The position numbers and the translations under genes were made by a program. From positions 831,616 through 895,615 of the forward strand of contig CP046178.1 in assembly GCA_014075255.1 (NCBI GenBank): a stretch of 64,000 nucleotides of DNA, given 5' to 3'. Positions 1 through 7,589 of the stretch are shown one piece after another. Within the stretch, counting starts at the first letter, position 1. Every line of letters begins with the position of its first letter. The stretch is from Gammaproteobacteria bacterium (GTDB taxonomy: Bacteria > Pseudomonadota > Gammaproteobacteria > UBA4575). Under the pieces are notes generated by a model. The model saw only the letters and a program-made list of their open reading frames with translations, was not told the origin of the DNA and did no database searches.

Positions 1-1097
1 ACATCTGGAGAGAGAAATTTAGCGCCGCGTATCTTTTCAATCATTCTAACAATACTTTCAAGATTCGAAGACAGTAATACTCCACCTAACGCACCTAAAA
101 GCGTGCCCACCAACCCTATTACCGTGCCTTGCACAACAAAAATTCCCATAATGCTTTTTGGCGATACACCCAATGTTCGCATAATGGCAATATCACTTTG
201 CTTTTCTGTGACTACCATTACCAGCATCGAGATAATATTAAATGCCGCAACAAAAACAATGATGATAGTTATGATAAACATCATGGTTTTTTCCATTTTC
301 AAAGCACGAAAAAAATTGCGATTATGATAGGTCCAGTCAGTAACCCAATACTTTCCACCAAGTTGATCACGAAGTTTATAGGTGATCTCTTGGGCATCAA
401 ATAAGTCTTCAAATTTTAAACGCAACCCAGTTACCGAATCGCCTAAGTGGAATAAACGCTTAGCATCACTAATATGGATTGCTGCCGTATTGCGATCGTA
501 CTGCGGCATACCAACCGCATAAGTCCCCATTACCGTAAACCTTCGAAACTTAGGAATTATTCCTGCAGGCGTTACAGTCGCTTCAGGTGTAATAACCGTT
601 ATCTTCTCTCCAATATCGACATTTAAATAATTTGCCAAATCACCGCCTAGCAATATTCCAAATTCGCCTGGCTTTAAAATATCCAAGCTACCCTCTTGTA
701 AATGTTCTCCAATTTTAGAGACCTTCGTTTCAAGTTGCGGATTTATGCCTGTTAGCATTGCACCGGTCACCTGCTTTCCATGCACAATCATTCCCTGACC
801 TTGCACATAGGGCGCTGATCCTTGAATTTCAGCATTACCTTCAAGTGCTTCTTCTACTTTTGGCCAATCGCGTAATTTACCATCCAGTTCTAATACCGTG
901 GCATGCGCTGTCATGCTTAAGATGCGGTCTTTGATTTCAAACTGGAAACCATTCATTACCGAAAGAACAGTAATGATCAATGTAATACCAAGCGCTAAGC
1001 TAAATACTGAGATGAAAGAAATGAATGAGATAAAATGATTTCGGCGCTTGGCACGCAAATAGCGAGATCCAATATAAAATTCAAGTGGCCGGAACAT
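1..1097 (-). CDS. Lipoprotein-releasing ABC transporter permease, LolC/LolE family (3' end cut off)
   Basis: Inner-membrane subunit of the LolCDE complex, which lifts outer-membrane lipoproteins off the inner membrane and hands them to LolA. The protein starts MFRPLEFYIGSRYLRAKRR at the ATG at 1097-1095. It shows a first membrane helix at about residues 22-47 and a long periplasmic domain, then FtsX-type helices from about residue 270 with the family motif TEKQSDIAIMRTLGVSPKSI. About 365 residues are visible and the family is about 400-415 long, so roughly the last 40 lie outside the window. An associated ATPase gene (lolD) would be expected further left. LolC and LolE cannot be told apart here. 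The gene is the last on its strand, with the plus-strand gene at 1371 diverging from it. Confidence 0.93.
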   Translation of the reverse strand, partial: MFRPLEFYIGSRYLRAKRRNHFISFISFISVFSLALGITLIITVLSVMNGFQFEIKDRILSMTAHATVLELDGKLRDWPKVEEALEGNAEIQGSAPYVQGQGMIVHGKQVTGAMLTGINPQLETKVSKIGEHLQEGSLDILKPGEFGILLGGDLANYLNVDIGEKITVITPEATVTPAGIIPKFRRFTVMGTYAVGMPQYDRNTAAIHISDAKRLFHLGDSVTGLRLKFEDLFDAQEITYKLRDQLGGKYWVTDWTYHNRNFFRALKMEKTMMFIITIIIVFVAAFNIISMLVMVVTEKQSDIAIMRTLGVSPKSIMGIFVVQGTVIGLVGTLLGALGGVLLSSNLESIVRMIEKIRGAKFLSPD

Positions 1098-1370
1098 ATA
1101 ATAAGTAGATTGAGCGAGTTAAATCAGTTGAAGTTATTTATCTAATATATTGATTTTAAAGGATTCGTAAGCTTTATCATGTATACAAATAGGAAGCTCA
1201 TGATGATTTCAACACAAAGCTGAAAACTCTTTAATTTCATATGAATCTCTAGCGCCATATCCTTTAGTCCGCTAAAACTCGACTATTATCGTGCTTTACT
1301 AGAGCACACATTCCCGCCATTAGCAGGCAGTGATATGATTCATATAATATTCAACATACAGCTTAGATCT

Positions 1371-1649
1371 ATGCGAATTTTTATAAGTTCAACTATTACT
1401 CTGTTTTTAGCAATGGCAACCTTACAGGTAAACGCTCAGGTAGTGAAGACACCGGAAAGCAGTGCCCAAGTAGTTGTCAATTCAAGCATGCCCCTTCGCG
1501 GCTTTTCCAAGACTCAAGTTGAGACAAGCTTCGGTCAACCTAGTTCTAAACAAGGACCTGTGGGCAGCCCATCCATCTATCGCTGGGACTACAATAATTA
1601 TTCTGTTTTCTTTGAAAATAATATCGTTATTCATTCTGTTGCTCATTGA
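1371..1649 (+). CDS. Small periplasmic protein, BamE/SmpA-like C-terminus
   Basis: Short exported protein of 92 residues if translation starts at the ATG at 1371 (MRIFISSTITLFLAMATLQ). That start places a clean signal peptide at the N-terminus, with likely cleavage after VNA. An in-frame start at 1335 would add 12 residues and spoil the signal. The mature part ends with LRGFSKTQVETSFGQPS and then an aromatic YRWDY...YSVFFEN segment. This resembles the 'G-x-x-x-x-x-V-x-x-x-x-G-x-P' turn of SmpA/OmlA (BamE) folds, in which a short beta hairpin follows. There is no lipobox cysteine, so it is not BamE itself. It lies 59 bases upstream of aguA and may be co-transcribed with it. The function is unknown. 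Confidence 0.7.
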   Translation: MRIFISSTITLFLAMATLQVNAQVVKTPESSAQVVVNSSMPLRGFSKTQVETSFGQPSSKQGPVGSPSIYRWDYNNYSVFFENNIVIHSVAH

Positions 1650-1708
1650 TTCATATCAAATCAGCTAGCAGAATAAAGACCCTCTAGCACTCAAACAAAT
1701 TACTTGCC

Positions 1709-2740
1709 GTGGGTTCATACCGCCTCGCTCCCGAATGGGCGCGTCAAAATGCTGTTATTCTCGTTTGGCCACATTGCCATTCTGACTGGAGCAACCAGCT
1801 AAATGAAATAGAAGTTACCTATACCGAAATGAGCCGGTATATTGCAAGACATCAAAAACTCATTCTGGTCGCTTATGACCTAGCTCATGTACTCCATATA
1901 CAAGAAACTTTAACTCAGCAAGAAATTGAACAAAAAAATGTTCTGATTATTCCTGTACCCACTAACGACACTTGGGTACGTGACTATGGTCCGATCACCG
2001 TAAAATCTGATAGTGAATTAAAATTTCTAGACTTCGGTTTTGACGCTTGGGGAGGCAAATATACCCACGACCATGACGATGCATTTAATCAACAGTTTAA
2101 ATTTCATTTAAATAACGATATTTCCAGTCAGAAAATTAATTTTATTTTAGAAGGCGGCAACCTCGAAGTTAATAGCAAAGGTGTATTATTAATTTCTAGC
2201 AATTGTTTCAAACGCAGGACATCTAAACTGCATGCGCAATTCACCACATTTGAACGCAACTTTGAAAATTGGTTTGGCTGTAATCGAGTCTTATGGATTA
2301 ATGATGTTGCACTCTTTGGTGATGACACAGATGGACATATAGACACCTTGGCGAGGTATTGTGGCGATGATGTTGTCGTCTACTCTGCATCTACACATCA
2401 TTCAGATCCTAACAATGAATCTCTTGATTCTTTAAATAAACAACTCAATAAAATTAAGCGCAACGATTCCTCCATTTCAGAACTTATTCCATTACCTTTG
2501 CCTACGCCGATATTTAATAACGGCAGTCAACTGCCAGCGACCTATACTAACTTTTTAATTACAAATGAATATGTGCTAGTTCCAGTCTTTAATGACAAAC
2601 AAGATACTCACGCTTTGAAAACAATTGACACCTTATTCCCCTCGCGTGAAATCATTGATATAGAGAGCAATACTTTGATTCAACAGTTTGGCGGGATACA
2701 CTGTGCCACTATGCAAATTCCTGAAGGATGTCTGAAGTGA
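1709..2740 (+). CDS. aguA: Agmatine deiminase
   Basis: Hydrolyses agmatine to N-carbamoylputrescine and ammonia, the first step of the arginine-decarboxylase route to putrescine. It is a cytoplasmic enzyme of the pentein (guanidine-modifying) fold. Visible signatures are NDTWVRDYGPI (about residue 87), LEGGNLEVN (about 148), DGHIDTLARY with catalytic His210, and FGGIHCATMQIP near the end with nucleophile Cys332. The length of 343 residues is normal for the family (340-370). The start is GTG at 1709; no ATG nearby fits better, and the N-terminus YRLAPEWA matches the usual 'x-MPAEWA' opening. The gene overlaps the next gene by 13 bases, so the pair is translationally coupled. Confidence 0.97.
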   Translation: MGSYRLAPEWARQNAVILVWPHCHSDWSNQLNEIEVTYTEMSRYIARHQKLILVAYDLAHVLHIQETLTQQEIEQKNVLIIPVPTNDTWVRDYGPITVKSDSELKFLDFGFDAWGGKYTHDHDDAFNQQFKFHLNNDISSQKINFILEGGNLEVNSKGVLLISSNCFKRRTSKLHAQFTTFERNFENWFGCNRVLWINDVALFGDDTDGHIDTLARYCGDDVVVYSASTHHSDPNNESLDSLNKQLNKIKRNDSSISELIPLPLPTPIFNNGSQLPATYTNFLITNEYVLVPVFNDKQDTHALKTIDTLFPSREIIDIESNTLIQQFGGIHCATMQIPEGCLK

Positions 2741-3630
2741 GTTCTATTAATGCTGCACTTGTGCAACAGGAAATGTGTGCAGATTATCAAGCGAACCTTG
2801 ATTACAGTCTTGCGCAAATACAAGCTGCCGCTAAAAATGGTGCTGATCTTGTTGTACTATGCGAACTACATAGCAGTCTATACTTTTGTCAAGAAGAGTC
2901 CTCACAATACTTTGATCTAGCTCAAACTATTCCCGGACCGCTTAGTAAAGAGTTAGCAACGGCTGCTAAAAATAATAATGTTGTCATTGTGGGTTCAATA
3001 TTTGAAAAACGCACGGAAGGCCTGTATCACAATACTGCAATAGTATTTGATAAAGATGGAAGTCTTGCTGGCATGTACCGGAAAATGCACATCCCTGATG
3101 ATCCTGGCTATTATGAAAAATATTATTTTGCTTTTGGCGATTTAGGATTTACACCTATTCAAACATCAATAGGTAAACTTGGTGTAATGATATGTTGGGA
3201 CCAATGGTTTCCTGAAGCCGCGCGCCTAATGGCATTAGCCGGCGCACAGATATTAATTTATCCATCGGCAATTGGCTGGGATCCTCGTGATGATAAAGAT
3301 GAACAACAACGACAATTCCAAGCCTGGCAAACCATTCAACAAAGTCATGCAATCGCGAATAACTTACCCTTAATATCAACTAATCGAGTGGGAGTTGAAA
3401 AAGACCCTTCAAATCAATCAGCAGGCATAAAATTTTGGGGCCAATCCTTTACTACGGATGCAATGGGAAAAATAGTTGCTCAAGCCTCTTCCACACAGGC
3501 TGAATCTATTCAAACTACAATTAACCTTAATCAGATTGAACAAACACGGCAATTATGGCCCTACCTACGCGACCGTCGTATAGACGCTTATAGTGATTTA
3601 ACTAAACGCTATATTGATGAAAGCTCATAG
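2728..3630 (+). CDS. aguB: N-carbamoylputrescine amidase
   Basis: Nitrilase-superfamily amidase that cleaves N-carbamoylputrescine to putrescine, CO2 and ammonia, using the product of the preceding enzyme. The Glu-Lys-Cys triad is visible: Glu46 in VVLCELHSS, Lys119 in YRKMHIPDDPGYYEKYYF and Cys156 in MICWDQWFPEAAR. DDPGYYEKYYF is the signature that separates this amidase from other nitrilases. The length of 300 residues is typical. The start overlaps aguA by 13 bases. Its stop overlaps the start of a broken lipoprotein reading frame at 3617. Confidence 0.97.
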   Translation: MSEVSSINAALVQQEMCADYQANLDYSLAQIQAAAKNGADLVVLCELHSSLYFCQEESSQYFDLAQTIPGPLSKELATAAKNNNVVIVGSIFEKRTEGLYHNTAIVFDKDGSLAGMYRKMHIPDDPGYYEKYYFAFGDLGFTPIQTSIGKLGVMICWDQWFPEAARLMALAGAQILIYPSAIGWDPRDDKDEQQRQFQAWQTIQQSHAIANNLPLISTNRVGVEKDPSNQSAGIKFWGQSFTTDAMGKIVAQASSTQAESIQTTINLNQIEQTRQLWPYLRDRRIDAYSDLTKRYIDESS

Positions 3631-3784
3631 ATTGGTAGCACAATTTTTTCTTCTAGTATTACTTTCTAGTTGCGCCACATATATTCCCTACCCTGATGCT
3701 TGACCTGAAATTTATCAAAACTCTGATAACAACTGCCTAAGCTTAGATGGTAAATATAAAAACAACTGGGAAACAATTAACTAG
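3617..3784 (+). pseudogene. Remnant of a small lipoprotein gene (in-frame TGA, early stop)
   Basis: A frame opening with ATG at 3617, overlapping the aguB stop, encodes a bacterial lipoprotein signal: MKAHRLVAQFFLLVLLSSC followed by ATYIPYPDA. LLSSC is a good lipobox. After 28 codons it meets TGA at 3701. The same frame then continues with plausible protein (PEIYQNSDNNCLSLDGKYKN) for 26 codons to TAG at 3782. The simplest reading is a lipoprotein gene in which a TGG Trp codon became TGA and most of the 3' part is lost; the residue after YPDA would then have been W. A real 28-residue lipopeptide or stop-codon readthrough is possible but less likely. The tail overlaps the end of the convergent gene at 3777. 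Confidence 0.55.
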
Positions 3785-4001
3785 TTTTGTCAGTGAAAAA
3801 TTGATAGAAACTTTGCATAGCTATTGCTAAAACAATAACACCAAGCACTAACACTGCTAACAAAATTAGCGCAGCAGTACTTCCCACCCAATCCACACCA
3901 AGAAGGTTTACAATATTTGTTTCACGAAATTCCAAATATTTAGGGATAAGCCGAGAAACAAATAAGCCAAATATTAGTAAAAATATTATTCCTTTTATCA
4001 A
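3777..4001 (-). CDS. Small two-helix membrane protein of unknown function
   Basis: A protein of 74 residues with two hydrophobic stretches: residues 2-17 (IKGIIFLLIFGLFVSR) and about 42-63 (STAALILLAVLVLGVIVLAIAM). A short polar linker holds PKYLEFRETN. It follows the next minus-strand gene by 16 bases and probably shares its transcript. No family is recognised. It is a plausible partner of the neighbouring DUF6868-type membrane protein. Confidence 0.55.
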   Translation of the reverse strand: MIKGIIFLLIFGLFVSRLIPKYLEFRETNIVNLLGVDWVGSTAALILLAVLVLGVIVLAIAMQSFYQFFTDKTS

Positions 4002-4017
4002 TATTAAATCCTCTATT

Positions 4018-4257
4018 TTATGACACTCGTAATACTAAATATGGAACCAGAAAGAATACTATCAGAATAATTTTAAAGAACCCAATAAGTGCATAGTGAA
4101 TAGCATTGAATTTCTCTTCGGAGATCACAAACCATTTGCTATGTAAATTATATAGCCAGTCATGACCCACTATAAAAAATAATATCCATATTGAAAGAAA
4201 TATTATATAGATTAGCGAACAGCAACCTAACAGATAAAGCAACTCTGATTTAGACAT
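4018..4257 (-). CDS. DUF6868-type small membrane protein
   Basis: A protein of 79 residues with two long membrane helices (about 7-30 and 55-77). Between them is a conserved-looking polar segment HDWLYNLHSKWFVISEEKFNAIHYA. That segment and the spacing match DUF6868 proteins as I remember them (HDWxYxLHxxWFxxSxExFxxxHY). The function is unknown. The start is well defined: an AAGGAGGT ribosome-binding site lies about 6 bases before the ATG at 4257. It is the first gene of a likely two-gene unit with the ORF ending at 3777. Confidence 0.75.
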   Translation of the reverse strand: MSKSELLYLLGCCSLIYIIFLSIWILFFIVGHDWLYNLHSKWFVISEEKFNAIHYALIGFFKIILIVFFLVPYLVLRVS

Positions 4258-4404
4258 AATTTACCTCCTTCGGTAACCATCAAGAAGATGATTAAAGTAG
4301 AAGTTAATTATATCAATAACACGAAGATATAGAGACTAGCTATAGCCTAAATAATTAAATATTTAGATAACCGTTATGCGAAATACAACGGCATTTAAGG
4401 AAAG

Positions 4405-5280
4405 TTAAGCTGCTGCAGTTGCTTCTATGACGGGCTCCGACACCTCTAGATCTGAAGGGTCGTAAGCATACACACGGTTATGGCCTTCAGAATTTGCACG
4501 TTTCATTGCTTTTTCAGCAACATCCGTCAAATCAAATCCGCTTTTAATTCTGTCTTCAACGCAAGAGACACCCGCAGTAACGGTTACGTGCAATGCATCT
4601 ATTGCACTTTTCTCATTGTTTGGTAGTACTTCTAATCTTTCTATCTCACCACGTAAGCGGTCTGCTAACATGATAGCCATATCCGGTTTAGTCTGTGTTG
4701 TAGCAACTACAATTTTATGCTCATCGTAGCGTGCAACAATATCTGATGAACGTACTGACTCAACAAGGAAATCACTAATTTTTCTTAACACCACATCACC
4801 CACCAATCTACCATTCTTTTTGGCAATCGACTCTAATTCGTCAACTTCAAATAATATTATTGAAAGTGGCTGATTGTAACGACGTGATCGCTGTGTTTCT
4901 TCATCAATTCTACGATCAAAATAACGACGGTTATAAATATCTAATATAGGATCTATAATGCTTGCTTGATCCATTGCAATCGCTTCGCTTATATCACGAG
5001 TAGTTTGATAGGTTAGGAAACATAACAACAATACAAAAGCAGAAGCTGCAAAACAGATTGATGAGAGCGTAATACTTGTTAGAGCAATCTTACCTGTCCA
5101 AAGCATAAACAAATATGCTGCGTAGCCGACGATAAAACCGACAATAAAGAATGAAAGCACTTTCCAGTTATTGCGCACTTCACCTAAAGGAAGTCTTTTC
5201 ACTAGTTGTTGGACCGTAAACAGTGAAGCAGCATATAGGCATATACCACTCAGAAATAAAATGTTCGCTAACAGATACAT
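4405..5280 (-). CDS. Membrane GGDEF-domain protein with degenerate active site
   Basis: Three membrane helices (about residues 3-26, 41-61 and 69-91) are followed by a GGDEF domain from about residue 112 to 275. The domain is recognised by DIYNRRYFDRRIDEE (114-128), SIILFEVDELESI (140-152), GRLVGDVVLRKISDFL and the closing AEKAMKRANSEGHNRVYAYD. Active diguanylate cyclases have RYGGDEF at the turn that binds GTP; here residues 184-190 read RYDEHKI, and the first metal-binding Asp is Glu145 (FEVD). Catalysis is therefore unlikely. The protein may act as a sensor scaffold or GTP-binding effector. It stands alone, 56 bases upstream of the ccmI stop on the same strand. Confidence 0.88.
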   Translation of the reverse strand: MYLLANILFLSGICLYAASLFTVQQLVKRLPLGEVRNNWKVLSFFIVGFIVGYAAYLFMLWTGKIALTSITLSSICFAASAFVLLLCFLTYQTTRDISEAIAMDQASIIDPILDIYNRRYFDRRIDEETQRSRRYNQPLSIILFEVDELESIAKKNGRLVGDVVLRKISDFLVESVRSSDIVARYDEHKIVVATTQTKPDMAIMLADRLRGEIERLEVLPNNEKSAIDALHVTVTAGVSCVEDRIKSGFDLTDVAEKAMKRANSEGHNRVYAYDPSDLEVSEPVIEATAAA

Positions 5281-5336
5281 GCCAATAACCTCTAAATCAT
5301 CCTTAATTTAAAAGAGTTAGAATTAGAAATAAATTC

Positions 5337-6572
5337 TTACGGTACTAACTCACTTATTACCACATCCACTGTCTCGGACTGATCAGTTTTAACAGAGCTG
5401 ACACTTCCAAATATGTCGCCACTTTGCATAATTGCCTGTCCAGACTTAGAAATTCTGGCAATGACTTCAACCTGCTCCATGCTAGACAAAGTCATACTAG
5501 GCATCATTGAAACAGAATCATCTAGGGTTACTGTAGTTGGTAGGTCTCCAGCGGTCATTTTCACTAGAGCTAAAGGCATTTTCGGGCCACTCATCGCACG
5601 AGCATAAATAAATAGTGTGTCCGACTTCACATAATTTTTGTGAAGCCCGTCACTTAAGATTACGTTAACAGTTATGCTCGAATTTGAGTTACTTTCTGGT
5701 TTAGCAACAGTACTTTCTTCAACAACTTCAATGCCAGCTTTTTGCTTAGCATCATTTAAGTATTTGACAAGAGCCGCTCTTACATCACTTTGATCGTTTG
5801 GTACTTGTTGTAACAACTTCTCTAAATAATCTACAGATAATTTATAGTTTTGTAATTGATAGGACGCTAAACCGGCATACCATAAGCCTCGTTCATTGTT
5901 TGGACTAATTTTCAAAGCTTTATTGAAAAGTGACATAGCACTTTCGTCAAAATTATTACCCGCTGCAAGCCCTTTAGCCTCACCATATGAAATTAACACA
6001 TCGGGATTTGCACCATCGGATAACTCATTTGCTTTTCCATAGGCTTTAACCGCTTCTTTATATCGCTTTGAAACCACATAGGACTTGCCCAGCATGATCC
6101 AACCATCTAAATTATTTGAATTTTGCTTAAGCTTCCCTTCGAGTTCTGCTATAGCTTTTCCAATATCAGGCATTTGGCCTTGCTGCGAAGCCATTTTGCT
6201 TTCAAATTCTGGATCAAGCGAAATCAACCCATTATTTAATTTTAGATACGAAAATATAGCTAAAACTGGCAATACAAATAAAACAATAATCGGCATTATT
6301 TTATTACTTCTATTAAATATCACTTCTTTATGATCTTCCAAATCATCAATTAGTGAACGCTCTAGATCAGATTTAGCAATATTGTATTGTTCTAAATCGA
6401 TCAGATCATTATCACGATCACTTTCTAGTTCTAGTAGTTTTTTCTCATAAACTGCTCGATTAATTTTTTTACGATCAAGGTCTTTAGGAGCTTGTTTTGC
6501 AAATAAAGAAGGTAAAATAATTATCAGAGCGATAGCAATTAGCAATGCACAAATAATCCAAAAGTTTAACAT
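5337..6572 (-). CDS. ccmI: Cytochrome c biogenesis protein CcmI (TPR)
   Basis: Inner-membrane apocytochrome c chaperone that presents apocytochromes to the CcmF/CcmH haem ligation complex. It has a short first helix (residues 2-23), a cytoplasmic leucine-rich segment with KRKINRAVYEKKLLELESDRD-type heptads, and a second helix at about 92-110. Periplasmic TPR repeats (about 140-275; for example LDGWIMLGKSYVVSKRYKEA and NERGLWYAGLASYQLQNYK) and a C-terminal beta-rich domain (about 300-411) follow. The 411 residues match the full-length fused CcmI found in Pseudomonas-type operons. It is the last gene of the ccm operon, 7 bases after ccmH. Confidence 0.94.
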   Translation of the reverse strand: MLNFWIICALLIAIALIIILPSLFAKQAPKDLDRKKINRAVYEKKLLELESDRDNDLIDLEQYNIAKSDLERSLIDDLEDHKEVIFNRSNKIMPIIVLFVLPVLAIFSYLKLNNGLISLDPEFESKMASQQGQMPDIGKAIAELEGKLKQNSNNLDGWIMLGKSYVVSKRYKEAVKAYGKANELSDGANPDVLISYGEAKGLAAGNNFDESAMSLFNKALKISPNNERGLWYAGLASYQLQNYKLSVDYLEKLLQQVPNDQSDVRAALVKYLNDAKQKAGIEVVEESTVAKPESNSNSSITVNVILSDGLHKNYVKSDTLFIYARAMSGPKMPLALVKMTAGDLPTTVTLDDSVSMMPSMTLSSMEQVEVIARISKSGQAIMQSGDIFGSVSSVKTDQSETVDVVISELVP

Positions 6573-6579
6573 TTAGTAT

Positions 6580-7059
6580 TTATTCTTTAGTATCTTTTAA
6601 TATGGAATCTAATTTTTGCTTTTCATCATCAGAAAGCTCAACTTTTGCACCTGAGGTCTGTTTCCTTACAAACAATAGCACCAGTAGCAATATTGCCGCG
6701 AGGAATACAAATGGTCCAAACCATAGCAAATAGGTTTTAGGTTTCACTAAAGGCTTATATAAAACAAAATCACCGTAGCGGTCAGCCATAAAATTTATAA
6801 TCTCTGAATCCGTTGACCCTCTATTCAGCATTTTATTTACTTCAACGCGTAGATCATTTGCCAGTTCAGAATTTGATTCAGCAATCGTCTGATTTTGACA
6901 AACTAAACACCGCAGCTCAGCAAGCAAAGCATGGTAACGTGCCTCATATTTAGGCGATACGTCAACTGGTTCAACAGCAAACGACTGATTAGAAAACATT
7001 ATTAGCGCCATAACCACTATATGGAAAGCACCAATTTTATATAAGAAACTATGATTCAT
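6580..7059 (-). CDS. ccmH: Cytochrome c maturation protein CcmH (CcmL)
   Basis: Membrane-anchored thiol oxidoreductase that keeps the apocytochrome CXXCH cysteines reduced for haem attachment. It carries a signal peptide (residues 1-28), the family signature LRCLVCQNQTI with Cys51 and Cys54, the DLRVEVNKML...FMADRYGDFVLYKP block and a C-terminal membrane helix (about 108-130). At 159 residues it is the short CcmH, with the TPR part supplied by the separate ccmI. It overlaps ccmG by 11 bases. Confidence 0.96.
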   Translation of the reverse strand: MNHSFLYKIGAFHIVVMALIMFSNQSFAVEPVDVSPKYEARYHALLAELRCLVCQNQTIAESNSELANDLRVEVNKMLNRGSTDSEIINFMADRYGDFVLYKPLVKPKTYLLWFGPFVFLAAILLLVLLFVRKQTSGAKVELSDDEKQKLDSILKDTKE

Positions 7060-7579
7060 TTTTTAATTGTTGTATCAGCGGTTGAATCTTATTATCTAAA
7101 TCGTTCAAAGTAAGTGGACCAATATGTTTGTAGCGTATAATTCCTTTTTTATCGATTAAGAATGTTTCTGGCGCTCCATACACACCCCAATCAATCGCTA
7201 CTCTTCCTGCTTCATCAAAAGCATTTGCTTTAAATGGGTTACCAAAATCTCTTAAATATAATTTAGCCTTTCCAGCATCATCTTTATAATTGAGCCCATA
7301 TATTGGCGCAATGTTCCTCTTCGCTAGCTCTAATAAGGCAGGATGTTCTTGTTTGCAGGCAAAACACCAGGTAGCCCAAACATTTAATATTGATACTTTT
7401 CCCAGAAATTCATTATTTGAAAACTGAACAGAGCTATCTTCTAGCATAGGAAGGGAAAACTCAGGAACTGACTTACCAATCAATGGCGATGGCACTTCCG
7501 AAGGATCTTTATATAAACCAATAAAGAGAAATCCACACAACACAAAGAAAAGTATGACTGGTAAGAGATACTTAAACAT
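7049..7579 (-). CDS. ccmG: Thiol:disulfide interchange protein CcmG/DsbE
   Basis: Periplasmic membrane-tethered thioredoxin-like reductant in cytochrome c maturation. An N-terminal anchor helix (residues 3-23) precedes a thioredoxin fold whose active site reads VWATWCFACKQEHP (Cys72, Cys75). The family elements GLNYKDD and GVYGAPETFLIDKKGIIRYKHIGPL with the cis-Pro are present. Most CcmG proteins have WCxPC or WCxTC; this one has Phe-Ala between the cysteines, a mild departure. The 176 residues are normal. It lies between ccmF (10-base gap) and ccmH (overlap). Confidence 0.96.
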   Translation of the reverse strand: MFKYLLPVILFFVLCGFLFIGLYKDPSEVPSPLIGKSVPEFSLPMLEDSSVQFSNNEFLGKVSILNVWATWCFACKQEHPALLELAKRNIAPIYGLNYKDDAGKAKLYLRDFGNPFKANAFDEAGRVAIDWGVYGAPETFLIDKKGIIRYKHIGPLTLNDLDNKIQPLIQQLKNES

Positions 7580-7589
7580 AAGATATAGA

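Noticed and set aside
3701-3703. TGA read as selenocysteine in the lipoprotein remnant
   Set aside because: No hairpin typical of a SECIS follows, and a second stop ends the frame soon after; a nonsense mutation is simpler.
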